Origin: Planotetraspora mira
GTDB lineage: Bacteria > Actinomycetota > Actinomycetes > Streptosporangiales > Streptosporangiaceae
DNA: 64,000 nucleotides
Assembly: GCF_016863275.1 (NCBI RefSeq)
Contig: NZ_BOOO01000031.1
Coordinates: 1-64,000 of the forward strand
Reading direction: 5' to 3'
Position 1 is the first letter of the stretch, and the number at the start of each line of letters is the position of its first letter. The position numbers were made by a program, and so were the translations under genes. This document shows positions 32,594 through 41,029 of this stretch, piece after piece. The notes under the pieces are model-generated. The model saw nothing but the letters and a program-made list of their open reading frames with translations, had not been told where the DNA came from and did no database searches.

Positions 32594-34297
32594 TCAGTGA
32601 ACGACGCCGGTGTCGTGCACGACCGCGCCGCCGACCACGGTCAGGACCGACGAGAGCTTCTTGAGCCGCTCGTCCGGGACGGTGAAGTAGTCGTCGTTGA
32701 GCACGATCACGTCGCCGAGCCGGCCGACCTCGAGGCTGCCGAGCAGTTCCTCGTCGGCTCCGCCGAGGAACCACTGGTTGTCGCGGGTGTAGAGGCGCAG
32801 CAACTCCTGCCGGGTGATCTGCTGGCCGGCGTTGATCACGTCTCCGCGGGCGTTCTTGCCGGTGACCGCGTAGTACGCGTGGATCCACGGGTTCATCGGC
32901 GCGATCTGCATGCCGTCCGAGCTCATCCCGGCCGGGATGCCGTTGTCGACGATCATGCGGAACGGCGGGCCTGCCGCCGCGCCGGTGCCGGCGAGATACT
33001 GCCAGCCGGTGAGGTTGACCCCGCCGCCGATCGCCTTGAGCCGGTTGACGTACTCCTCAGTGATCCGCGGCACGTGGGCGACCACCCAGCGCAGGTCGGC
33101 GATGCTCGTCTCGGCGTGGACCGCTTCGAAGGCCTGGATCTGGGTCTGAAAGTCGCTGCCGCTCAGCGAATGCACCTCGACGCGCCAGCCTGCCTTGGCG
33201 GTGCGCCGCGCGGCCTCCAGGAAGACCGGCCCGCCGGAGTAGTTGGCGGCGATGAACTCACCGATCGCGCCGGTGCGGACCATGTCGTTGCCGAAGAACT
33301 GGAACGCGTTGAGCAGTCGCTGGTTGAGCGTCGTCACGTTCGTGTCGGTGTCCTGGTGCAGGTAGTTGATCCGCAGCCTGATGATGCCCTTCTCCTCGTC
33401 GTAGACGGAGAGGAAGGGCAGGTGCATCGCGTAGTTGTCCTCGTGGGCCGCGCCGTCCGCCGGGGTGTCGGTGGCCTGGAACGCGCCCTGGTCGAGGTGC
33501 GTGGTGATGCCGAGGCTGACCGCGTACTCCATCGCGTCGAGCACGCCGCGCTTGCGCTGCTCGAAGGTGAGCGTCCGGCGCAGCGCGAGGGTGGCCTTGC
33601 CGGTCTCGGTGCCACCGGCGATCGAGCCGTCCGGGCCCACGGTCACCGGGATCTCGGCCGCCTCGAAGAACTTCTTCCCGAGGCTGTTGGTGACCGACGG
33701 CCCCGTGAAACCGATGGAGAGGTAGACCGGGTGGTGCGGCAGCGCCTTGTCCAACTCGGCGAGGGTGGGCAGCCGTACTTCCTTGAACTGGTTGAAGTGG
33801 AAGCCGCCGATGGTGGTGATGAATTCGCCCGCGGGCGCGTGACGGGCCCGGTCCCGCAGCGTGTCCTGGACGTCGGCGATGGAGTAGGCGTTCTCCAGCG
33901 GGGTGTGGTGCCCGGGCCGGTTGCCCATCAGGACGATGTGGTTGTGGCAGTCGATCAGGCCGGGGACGGCGGTCCGGCCACGCAGGTTGATGGTGCGCGG
34001 ATTGCCATCGAAGCCGCGGGTGGCGGCCTTCTGGTCGTTGCCGACGTACACGATCTTGCCGTCCTGGATCGCCAGAACGCTGGCCACCCGGTCTCGGCGG
34101 TCCATCGTGTGGATCCGTCCGTTGTAAAGCACCAGGTCGGCCTGGAGCGCGCCCTCGCGGTAGTGCTCGCTTGCGAAGGCCGTGCCGCCGCCGGTGGTGG
34201 CACCTACGGCGGTGCCGATGGCCGCGGCCGCGCCGGCCACGGCTCCGCTACGCAGGATGCTGCGGCGGGACACTCCTTGGTGTTCCTCATTGCTCAT
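32594..34297 (-). CDS. Exported amidohydrolase (YtcJ-like), Tat substrate
   Basis: 567 aa. Tat signal peptide SRRSILRSGAVAGAAAAIGTAVG, with cleavage near residues 40-45 (TAFA-SEH). The mature enzyme begins DLVLYNGRIHTMD and has the metal site GLIDCHNH, WRVEVHSLSG, AHVPRI and GIPAGMSSDG, the amidohydrolase-3 (YtcJ) layout. It would hydrolyse an amide, carbamate or similar C-N bond outside the cell. First gene of the operon with the importer, divergent from IclR. Its mRNA leader may be long, because the best promoter lies about 580 bases upstream. Confidence 0.9.
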   Translation of the reverse strand: MSNEEHQGVSRRSILRSGAVAGAAAAIGTAVGATTGGGTAFASEHYREGALQADLVLYNGRIHTMDRRDRVASVLAIQDGKIVYVGNDQKAATRGFDGNPRTINLRGRTAVPGLIDCHNHIVLMGNRPGHHTPLENAYSIADVQDTLRDRARHAPAGEFITTIGGFHFNQFKEVRLPTLAELDKALPHHPVYLSIGFTGPSVTNSLGKKFFEAAEIPVTVGPDGSIAGGTETGKATLALRRTLTFEQRKRGVLDAMEYAVSLGITTHLDQGAFQATDTPADGAAHEDNYAMHLPFLSVYDEEKGIIRLRINYLHQDTDTNVTTLNQRLLNAFQFFGNDMVRTGAIGEFIAANYSGGPVFLEAARRTAKAGWRVEVHSLSGSDFQTQIQAFEAVHAETSIADLRWVVAHVPRITEEYVNRLKAIGGGVNLTGWQYLAGTGAAAGPPFRMIVDNGIPAGMSSDGMQIAPMNPWIHAYYAVTGKNARGDVINAGQQITRQELLRLYTRDNQWFLGGADEELLGSLEVGRLGDVIVLNDDYFTVPDERLKKLSSVLTVVGGAVVHDTGVVH

Positions 34298-34839
34298 ATG
34301 CGGGTCACCTCTTATGGGGATGCGCGCCGACTGCCGGCGGGGGCACCGGCAGTCGGCGAGGCGGGGGTTGGGGCAGGGGCCACCGGCGAACGGTGGTCAG
34401 GGGATCTCGGCCACGCCGGAACCGGATGGCCGGCGCCTCGGTGTCGGGTCCCGAGGTGCGAGTGGTGGGTTCGGTGCCCGTCCCGCGATGGACGATCGCG
34501 GGCGTATCGGCGCGCGGGGTGGCCGACGCCGGATTCGCCGCGAGCGGACGGGTTTCGTCGGTGCGGGGTCGGAGTGGGCCACCGGCGGAACTCCGCCGGG
34601 TGACCCGTGGATCGATCAGCCTTCGGCGGCGGGGACCTGCGATCGGTGCAGCAGCAGTCTGGGGCTCATGCCGCACCGCCGGGGATCGACTCGGCCGGCT
34701 GCGGTGTGGCCCGATACGGCGCAACTGGGGACGGCTGGTGGTCGGGTGCCGACGACCGCGGTGCCGGGCGCGGGAACAACCGCTGGCGACAGTGCCATTA
34801 CTTTCCTCCGGAAGCCTGAGCCGTTCCACATCCGTTTGC

Positions 34840-34855
34840 GCGGACAATCGTCCGC
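34840..34855. promoter_or_regulatory. Palindrome GCGGAC-N4-GTCCGC, copy 1 (putative IclR operator)
   Basis: Perfect 6-4-6 inverted repeat, spacer AATC. The same arms recur at 34935-34950. A partly overlapping palindrome CGTCCG-CCAGA-CGGACG follows at 34849-34865. Confidence 0.6.
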
Positions 34856-34867
34856 CAGACGGACGTT

Positions 34868-34907
34868 GCGCAGATCACAATCTGCGCTCACACTTGCTTA
34901 ATGTCAA
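34868..34907 (-). promoter_or_regulatory. Promoter of the amidohydrolase-liv operon with palindrome over the -10
   Basis: Minus-strand -35 TTGACA (34907-34902), 17-base spacer, -10-like CAGATT (34884-34879). The perfect palindrome GCGCAGAT-CACA-ATCTGCGC (34868-34887) covers the -10. Confidence 0.55.
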
Positions 34908-34934
34908 GACTCACGCCGGAAACAATTAGGCCAC

Positions 34935-34950
34935 GCGGACTAGTGTCCGC
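34935..34950. promoter_or_regulatory. Palindrome GCGGAC-N4-GTCCGC, copy 2 (putative IclR operator)
   Basis: Perfect 6-4-6 inverted repeat, spacer TAGT, 95 bases centre to centre from copy 1, on the other side of the operon promoter. Confidence 0.6.
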
Positions 34951-35160
34951 TAAGCGGTCAGCGCGGCGTCGACTACGGCTGTTCAGGCCACTTGCGGCGC
35001 CGACAACGGCGCAGGACGGGCCCTTGACCGGCGCGGGGCGACACACCACCTCGCGCCGCGTGGTGAACTTGTTCCGCGCGCCGCCCCTGACGGCGCCGGC
35101 CACCGCCGGATCCACGGACCCGCGGCGGAACCGAGCCAGTACGAACGGATTGAGGTGACG

Positions 35161-35988
35161 ATGGCACAGCGCGGCGAAGGACCAGAATTCATCGAGGCTC
35201 TGGCCCGAGGACTGGACGTGATCACCGCGTTCCATGCCGACAACCCGCAGCTGAGCCTCACCGAGGTGGCCGCCGCGGCCGGGTTGGCCCGGCCCACCGC
35301 GCGGCGCTTCCTGCTCACCCTCGAGGAGCTGGGGTATGTCCGCGCGGACGCGGGCAACTACGAACTCACCCCCCGGGTCCTGGAGCTGGGCATGGCGTAC
35401 ATCGGCGCGCTCTCGCTATGGGAGATCGCCCGCCCGCACATGCAGGATCTGGTCGCGGCGACCGGGGAGTCCACGTCGATGGCGCAGCTCGACGGCTCGG
35501 ACATCGTCTACATGGCCCGGGTGGCGGTACCCAAGATCATCGCGTTGCGCGTGCAGATCGGCACCCGGTTCCCGGCGCAGGTGACCTCGCTGGGCAAGGT
35601 GCTGCTTGCCGCACTCGACCCCGACACCCTCGACTCCGTGCTTGCGCAACCGAGCAACTCCAGGGTGACACCACGGGTCCGGCACACCCGGAACGCCATC
35701 GACGCGATCCTGCGCGAAGTGCGAGCCTGTGGCTGGGCCCTCGCCGACGATGAGCTGGCGCCCGGCATCCGGTCGGTGGCGGTTCCGATCAGGGACGGGC
35801 ACGGCGTCGTCAGGGCCGCGATGAACGTGACCGTCCACTCGGCCGAAACCAGCGTCAAGACCCTCATCGAGCAGCACCTGCCACAACTGATCAAGGCGGC
35901 GAGCGCGATCAGTGCGGACTGGGCCCGTTGGCAGTCTCGGCCACAGGTCGAGGTGCCGGCCGCCGGAGATGCCGTCGGCTCTCCCTGA
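35161..35988 (+). CDS. IclR-family transcriptional regulator (PcaR/PobR-like)
   Basis: 275-aa regulator. Winged helix at about residues 10-65 (LSLTEVAAAAGLARPTARRFLLTLEELGYV), then the IclR effector domain (TSLGKVLLAALDPDTL, GWALADDELAPGIRSVAVPI, RAAMNVTVHSAETSVKTL). The DDELAPGIRSVAVP form is that of the PcaR/PcaU/PobR group, which senses aromatic acids and often activates. ATG 35161 has GAGG upstream. It is divergent from the amidohydrolase-importer operon and very likely controls it through the palindromes between. Confidence 0.93.
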   Translation: MAQRGEGPEFIEALARGLDVITAFHADNPQLSLTEVAAAAGLARPTARRFLLTLEELGYVRADAGNYELTPRVLELGMAYIGALSLWEIARPHMQDLVAATGESTSMAQLDGSDIVYMARVAVPKIIALRVQIGTRFPAQVTSLGKVLLAALDPDTLDSVLAQPSNSRVTPRVRHTRNAIDAILREVRACGWALADDELAPGIRSVAVPIRDGHGVVRAAMNVTVHSAETSVKTLIEQHLPQLIKAASAISADWARWQSRPQVEVPAAGDAVGSP

Positions 35989-36010
35989 CGGCACCCCGGT
36001 ACCGCAGCCG

Positions 36011-36031
36011 GCGCCCCCGAAGCCCGGGCGC
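36011..36031 (+). terminator. Hairpin downstream of iclR
   Basis: GCGCCC-N9-GGGCGC followed by TTTC, 23 bases after the stop. Confidence 0.45.
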
Positions 36032-36385
36032 TTTCATAACCGCCCCGATGTCGAGCGGAAAGCCGATGGGGACTCCGGGAAACGGTCGTCGTGATGTGTG
36101 CGTCAGGCCTGTTTCCTGTGGGGCTGAGGCCGATTCCGAATTCGGCGGCGACGAGTGACCATTCCTCTCGTCACCATGTCTCCTGAGCAGGTGACTCCGA
36201 CCAAGATGAGAGTGCTGAACGCGCACGACACGACAACGGCGCAGGCTCTCGGCAGAATTTCACCTTCATGCCACTGACCCGTGGATCGGGCCGAACTCGA
36301 AGATGTCAGACGTCGAAATCCTCAGCTCGCGCGGAACGGGGTTCGTCGTCGCGGCCACCTCGTTCATCTGCGAAGACAGCCGGGA
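36032..36385. other. Intergenic stretch, nothing recognised
   Basis: About 350 bases between the iclR terminator and the decayed phosphotransferase remnant. No gene, repeat or operator is recognised; base composition is slightly less GC-rich than the neighbouring genes, as in decayed sequence. Confidence 0.4.
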
Positions 36386-36572
36386 TCATCGCCTCATGTA
36401 CGCCTCTGAGAATCGCGGAGCCGCGGGCCGGAAGGAGCGCCGCACGGCCGTGAGATTCGTCGTCGGATCGCCGGCGCGGAGTTCACCGTACGCCCTAAAG
36501 CGTCTCGCCCGAGAGGACATTCGCCGGGTCCAGATCGCCGTGAAGCCATACAGGCGGACCTTCCCCGTCCGA
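36386..36572 (-). pseudogene. Aminoglycoside phosphotransferase-family remnant
   Basis: On the minus strand one frame gives PPVWLHGDLDPANVL (36513-36557), the Brenner catalytic motif HGDxxxxN of APH kinases. After a stop and a frame change, AYGELRAGDPTTNLTAV follows, the normal next block (IDFGELxxGDPxxDLA), ending SEAYMRR at 36386. The DFG Asp is lost and no open N-lobe remains upstream. It is therefore a short relic of a small-molecule kinase gene. Confidence 0.65.
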
Positions 36573-36872
36573 ACGGAAACGGCCTCGTCCCGGATATCTC
36601 GGACGTCGGCGGCGACTCCGCTCAAGGCGACGGCTTGTAATTTCCTGTCGAGCGTTCCGCGACAAACGCCGCGCATCGGATCGGCCGGTGTCGGCTACGC
36701 CATCGGCAGCGACATCGTGATCACCTTCGGCCCCGAAAAGGCCCCCCGGCCTCACCGACCAGGGCGCTCGTTCGACGCACGAGTGACTGCACCTCCCCGC
36801 GGCCCATGTCCCTCTAAATCCGGATTCGGTCGAACCAGTTCCGCCTGCGACATCCGGGGGTAAACAGGACAT

Positions 36873-37706
36873 ATGTGCCGCTGGCTGGCCTATTCCGGCT
36901 CGCCGATCAATCTGGAGAAGCTGCTCTACGAGCCGGAGCACTCGCTGATCCACCAAAGTCTCCACGCCAGACTCGGCGCGGAGACGGTCAACGGCGACGG
37001 GTTCGGGGTCGGCTACTACGACGACGTCGAGGTGCCGCCCGCGGTGTTCAAGGACACCAAGCCCGCCTGGGGCGACCGGAACCTGCGCGAACTCGCGCGC
37101 CACGTCCGGTCGCCGCTGTTCATGGCCCACGTGCGCGCGTCGTCCGGGACGGCCGTACAGCAGACGAACTGCCATCCGTTCCGCCACGGCAACTGGCTGT
37201 GGATGCACAACGGCGCGATCTCCCAGTTCGGCCGGCTCAAACGCGACCTCGTTCTGGCCGTCGAGCCGGAGTTGTTCCCGGCGATCGAGGGGTCCACGGA
37301 TTCTGAGGTCATGTTCTTCTTGGCGCTCACGTTCGGGCTGCGCGAGGACCCGCCGGCCGCGGTGGAGCGGATGGTCGGCTTCGTGGAGAAGACGGGACGG
37401 GCACACGGCGTGGAGTGCCCGGTCCAGATGACGGTGGCGACATCGGACGGCGAGCGGCTGTGGGCGTTCCGCTACTCCACCGAGCGTCGTTCGCGATCGC
37501 TCTTCCACAGCACCACCACACAGTGCCTCCGGGACCTGCACCCCGAGGTGTTCATGCGCGTGGATCTGTCCGGCGACGCGCGGGTCATCGTGTCCGAACC
37601 CCTGCGCGACCTGCCCGGCCAGTGGATCGAAGCGCCGGAGTCGACCTACACGGTGATCAGCCACAACCTATTCGAAATGCATCCGTTCCATCCGAAGCCC
37701 GAGTAG
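36873..37706 (+). CDS. Class II glutamine amidotransferase, EgtC-like
   Basis: 277-aa Ntn hydrolase. After Met removal Cys2 (MCRWLAYSG) is the nucleophile. The glutaminase signature continues with NGDGFGVGYY, AHVRASSGTAVQQTNCHPF and WLWMHNGAISQF. This is the YafJ/EgtC group, which cleaves gamma-glutamyl amides (EgtC acts in ergothioneine synthesis). No egtA, B, D or E is nearby, so ergothioneine cannot be claimed. Monocistronic, convergent with the large-protein operon 36 bases away. Confidence 0.9.
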   Translation: MCRWLAYSGSPINLEKLLYEPEHSLIHQSLHARLGAETVNGDGFGVGYYDDVEVPPAVFKDTKPAWGDRNLRELARHVRSPLFMAHVRASSGTAVQQTNCHPFRHGNWLWMHNGAISQFGRLKRDLVLAVEPELFPAIEGSTDSEVMFFLALTFGLREDPPAAVERMVGFVEKTGRAHGVECPVQMTVATSDGERLWAFRYSTERRSRSLFHSTTTQCLRDLHPEVFMRVDLSGDARVIVSEPLRDLPGQWIEAPESTYTVISHNLFEMHPFHPKPE

Positions 37707-37741
37707 CGGAGGCTCCGCGGGAGGGGACCGCGAAAGCCGGG

Positions 37742-40700
37742 TCAGGGAGATCCTGATATCTCTGCCTGCAACTCGGCCTGGACGTCGACCACGAGCGCGG
37801 CGATCCACGCCATGGCGTCGAACGACGAAACCGGGGAGCCGTCGGGGTTCCAGACCGTCACGTCGAGTTCGGACGGCATCGGGTCCGGTGCCTGGATGGA
37901 TTCGGGGCTCAGCCGAAGTCCTCCTCCTCGTGCGGAAAGCTGTCGCACGGCGGCGACGAGTTCCGCCGGGTCCTCGGGCAGCAGTGTCGCGGCCAGACCC
38001 AGCCGCCCCGCGATGAGCGCTCGGCGGAATGCGACGACGTCAGCCGGACGGCCGCCGGTCAGCCGCTCGTCGAAGACGCTGACCGCCAGCGAGGCGTCGA
38101 AGCTCAGGCCGCGCCGCCACAGGTGCGTCCCGCCGGTCAGCGCCCACGCGTCGTCCACGACGACGCTTGTCGCGTCCAGATGCAGCGAGCGTCCCGGCCC
38201 GGTGACCGGGTTGAACACCGCCAGCCGCTCGCCTGCGGCCGCGCGCATGGCGTCCAGTGCCTCGCGAACGCCCTTGTCCCGCACGCGCTGCAGCTTCGCG
38301 GGGGCGCCGGGCGCAAGCTTGGCCGGCAGGCAGACGAGCACTCGAAGGACGGGGTTGGCGCGCACCTGCTCGACGAGCGCCTGCCACACGGAGAGTGTCG
38401 CGTCACCGCTCCCCACGGCCAGCCCGTCGAGCGCGGGGGTCTCGAGGTAGACGAAATCCTGGGCCCCGGCGAACGCGGCGGCGAGCGCGGTCGCCGCCTC
38501 CCTGTAGCCGCTGCGGGCGCCGAGCAGGCGCCGGTCGACCGCACGCAGCATGCTCGTCGCCGCGCCTCCGACGCCACCGGGGATCGTGATGCCGCGCGCG
38601 GACAGCCACGACTGGACCGCGTTGACGGGACCGTCGAACGGGAAGGCCTCCACCCCGACGAGATTGAGCGCCTCGACGAGGCCGGGCTCGGCCTCGACCC
38701 CGAACCCCACCGTACGCAGGGTCGCCGCCCACGACGCGGGGACGGCCGGGGTGGCGGGTGTGGCCAGGGGCGTCGAGGCGTCGGCGGCCAGTTCTGCCGT
38801 CGTGCCCGCCACCCGCTCCCGGATGATCTCGGCGAGCCCGAGGACGGCCGGGCCGCGGAGCCGGGCGCCGGCGCCGTGGCGCTCGTCGTCGGCGGGCGCG
38901 CCGGGATGTCCGTTCTGGTGAGGCAGCAACTCATGGTGGGCGCCGAGTGGCCGCACCCCGGCGACGAGGCCGTCCGCCGCCGTGGCGGAGAGCACGGCGG
39001 CCGCCACCTCGTCACGGGACTGGGTCGGCAGTGGCGCACCGATCTGCGTGAGCCGCGTCAGCCCGGTACGCAGGATCTGCGTCGCCGTCGCCGAGCCCGC
39101 CAGCGTCGCGGGGCCCTCGCCGCCGCGCCAGCCCTTCCACGCGGGCTCGGTCAGCTGGACGAGGTCCCCGGCGGTCAGGCTCGCGGCGACGGTCGTCACG
39201 CTCCACTGCGCCGCGGGGATGCTCGCCGGGTCGACCAGCGCCGGCGGAGCGGACAGGGCCACCAGCGTGACGCCGGAGGCGAGCGCGCCCGCCGGGACGC
39301 CGCCCGCGAAGGACTGCCCGCTCTCGCAGGCGACGACCGTGTCCGTGACCGACGACAGGGACGGCATGGCGCCGCCGACGGGAGCCGGCCTCTCCAGGCG
39401 GACCTCCGGGTAGCGGACGGCCTGGGCGGCCGTGACGAGCATGAGGTCCAGGCCCATCCTGTTCTCCGGCTCCACCGCGCCGTCCGCGAGCCGGACGACG
39501 GCACGCACGACACCCGTGGAGTCGACCAGCCCCCCGCCGCCGGCACCGCGCACGTGGCGGCCCGTCGTCGAGTCGAAATACTGCGGCCACACCCGCAGCC
39601 AGGCCCCGGCGAGTGACGGGTCGACCGTGGTCTGCACGAGCACCCGCTGCCCGACCACCGTGCCGCCGTCGTCGGTCCCGCCGCCGGTCAGCGCCGTCAT
39701 GGTCACGGGTGCGGGCAGCGTCGCCGGAGCGGCGGCTGCGGGCAGCGGGGGCGCCGCCAGTGCTCCGGCGGCCCGGTCGAGCACCGGGGCCACCATCGTC
39801 GCCGGCCCGGCGGACAGTACGGCGAGCAGACCGCTCATCGCGGCGTCCGCAGTCGCGAGGAGCACGCTCTCACCGGCGTTCGCCGTGGCCTGGGCGGCCA
39901 GTGTGCGTGTCGAGGCCCGCTTCTGGTCGTCGGCGCGCCTCCGCACCTCGGCGTTCGCACCCGATTCGGCCACGCGCGGCTGACCGGTGAGGTGCCGCTC
40001 GACGTCGACGAGAGCCACCCGGACGAAGTCCCGCGTCACGTCTCCGACGGCGCCGCCGGTCCAGAGGTTCACCGCGGCCCCGTACGTCCCGGCGGGCATG
40101 GCGGCGAGCAACGGCAGGGGCGCGTCGTCGACGGCGCCGTCCGTCAGGGCGAAGGCGGCGGCCGCGTCGCCGCCGCCGTGGACGCGCACCGGTCCCGTCC
40201 CGGTCACGTTGGTGGCCGCGAGCCGGGACAGGACGGCGTCGGACGCCGGCGCGTCGTTCGGCCCGACGAGTTGGACGGTGAGCCGGGGGTCGACCGTGGC
40301 GGTTCGTTGCGTCACGCCCGCCGCGAAGAGGTTCGTGAAGGTCCTCGTCAGCCGGGCCCACCACGCCGCGACCGCCCCGGGGTCGATCACACGCCCCCGG
40401 GCGTCGAAGGCGTAGAGCGTCGCGGCGGTGGACGTGGGGAAGGTCAGGAGCTTCTCGGGCGGACCGAAGAACTGGCCCGGCCGCTTGAGGTCCGTCATCG
40501 GCTCGGCGCCGTTGTTCAAGTCGCCCCCGGTCTGGCTCAGACCCACGTGCTCGGCCTCCTCACTCGGCGAGGACAGGACCGGTATCGGCGGGTGCACCCG
40601 GGTCTTGAGCACGGTGAGCGTCGGCGGATCCTCCGGCATCTCCAGCGCGAACGTGCGTACGGCGGCGCGGGTCGCGAGGCCCGGGGCCGCGGTCGTGCCG

Positions 40701-41029
40701 TCGGCAGGGGGAACGTCGGAGAGCAGTGTGGCCAGACGCTGCTCGACCTCCGGCAGCAGGCGGAACACCCCGACGAGTCGTCCGGCTGTGAAGGGAGGAG
40801 CCCCGGACGGTCCCCGTAGCCCCGCAAGGATCGGCGGCAGCGGGGTGCCCGCCACCGCGAGGGACAGCAGGCCGGCGGCGGGTGGCAGCCAGTCGGTGCC
40901 CGCCGGGATCGTCAGCGCCACCCCGAGGTCGTTCCCGGGCGCCTCGAGGGTGACGTCCGTCGAGAACCACGGCCCGAGTGTCGGCGACTCCAGCCCGAGG
41001 GTGCCCGGGTCCGGCACGAGCGCGGTCAT
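37742..41029 (-). CDS. Large protein with degenerate phospholipase D-like C-terminus, unknown function
   Basis: 1095 aa, third gene of the large-protein operon. ATG 41029 overlaps the stop of the preceding gene (ATGA). No signal peptide or membrane segment. The first 800 residues are beta- and Pro/Ala-rich with no family I know. The end (about 830-1020) reads like the second half of a PLD-superfamily protein: ATALAAAFAGAQDFVYLETPA, then LHLDATSVVVDDAWALTGGT and RRGLSFDASLAVSVFDE, aligning with the HxKxxxxD...GSxN...RS block. The catalytic Lys is Asp here (HLD), and GSxN is GGTH, so phosphodiesterase activity is doubtful. It may act as a binding domain. Confidence 0.65.
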   Translation of the reverse strand: MTALVPDPGTLGLESPTLGPWFSTDVTLEAPGNDLGVALTIPAGTDWLPPAAGLLSLAVAGTPLPPILAGLRGPSGAPPFTAGRLVGVFRLLPEVEQRLATLLSDVPPADGTTAAPGLATRAAVRTFALEMPEDPPTLTVLKTRVHPPIPVLSSPSEEAEHVGLSQTGGDLNNGAEPMTDLKRPGQFFGPPEKLLTFPTSTAATLYAFDARGRVIDPGAVAAWWARLTRTFTNLFAAGVTQRTATVDPRLTVQLVGPNDAPASDAVLSRLAATNVTGTGPVRVHGGGDAAAAFALTDGAVDDAPLPLLAAMPAGTYGAAVNLWTGGAVGDVTRDFVRVALVDVERHLTGQPRVAESGANAEVRRRADDQKRASTRTLAAQATANAGESVLLATADAAMSGLLAVLSAGPATMVAPVLDRAAGALAAPPLPAAAAPATLPAPVTMTALTGGGTDDGGTVVGQRVLVQTTVDPSLAGAWLRVWPQYFDSTTGRHVRGAGGGGLVDSTGVVRAVVRLADGAVEPENRMGLDLMLVTAAQAVRYPEVRLERPAPVGGAMPSLSSVTDTVVACESGQSFAGGVPAGALASGVTLVALSAPPALVDPASIPAAQWSVTTVAASLTAGDLVQLTEPAWKGWRGGEGPATLAGSATATQILRTGLTRLTQIGAPLPTQSRDEVAAAVLSATAADGLVAGVRPLGAHHELLPHQNGHPGAPADDERHGAGARLRGPAVLGLAEIIRERVAGTTAELAADASTPLATPATPAVPASWAATLRTVGFGVEAEPGLVEALNLVGVEAFPFDGPVNAVQSWLSARGITIPGGVGGAATSMLRAVDRRLLGARSGYREAATALAAAFAGAQDFVYLETPALDGLAVGSGDATLSVWQALVEQVRANPVLRVLVCLPAKLAPGAPAKLQRVRDKGVREALDAMRAAAGERLAVFNPVTGPGRSLHLDATSVVVDDAWALTGGTHLWRRGLSFDASLAVSVFDERLTGGRPADVVAFRRALIAGRLGLAATLLPEDPAELVAAVRQLSARGGGLRLSPESIQAPDPMPSELDVTVWNPDGSPVSSFDAMAWIAALVVDVQAELQAEISGSP

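Larger units (their letters stand above)
34298..35160. other. Divergent regulatory region, no gene recognised
   Basis: 863 bases between the amidohydrolase and iclR. Long frames here are Arg/Pro-rich and unconvincing. The right-hand part (34840-34950) is AT-richer and carries several palindromes and a promoter, listed separately. The left 540 bases would be leader RNA of the amidohydrolase operon; I see no riboswitch I can name. Confidence 0.5.

Noticed and set aside
34305-34847. 180-codon minus-strand frame ahead of the amidohydrolase
   Set aside because: Tempting because it ends next to the next start, but it begins at a TTG inside the palindrome cluster and is Arg/Pro/Thr-rich like non-coding high-GC DNA.
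36873-37706. Part of an ergothioneine cluster
   Set aside because: Only an EgtC-like amidotransferase is present; none of the other egt genes is nearby.
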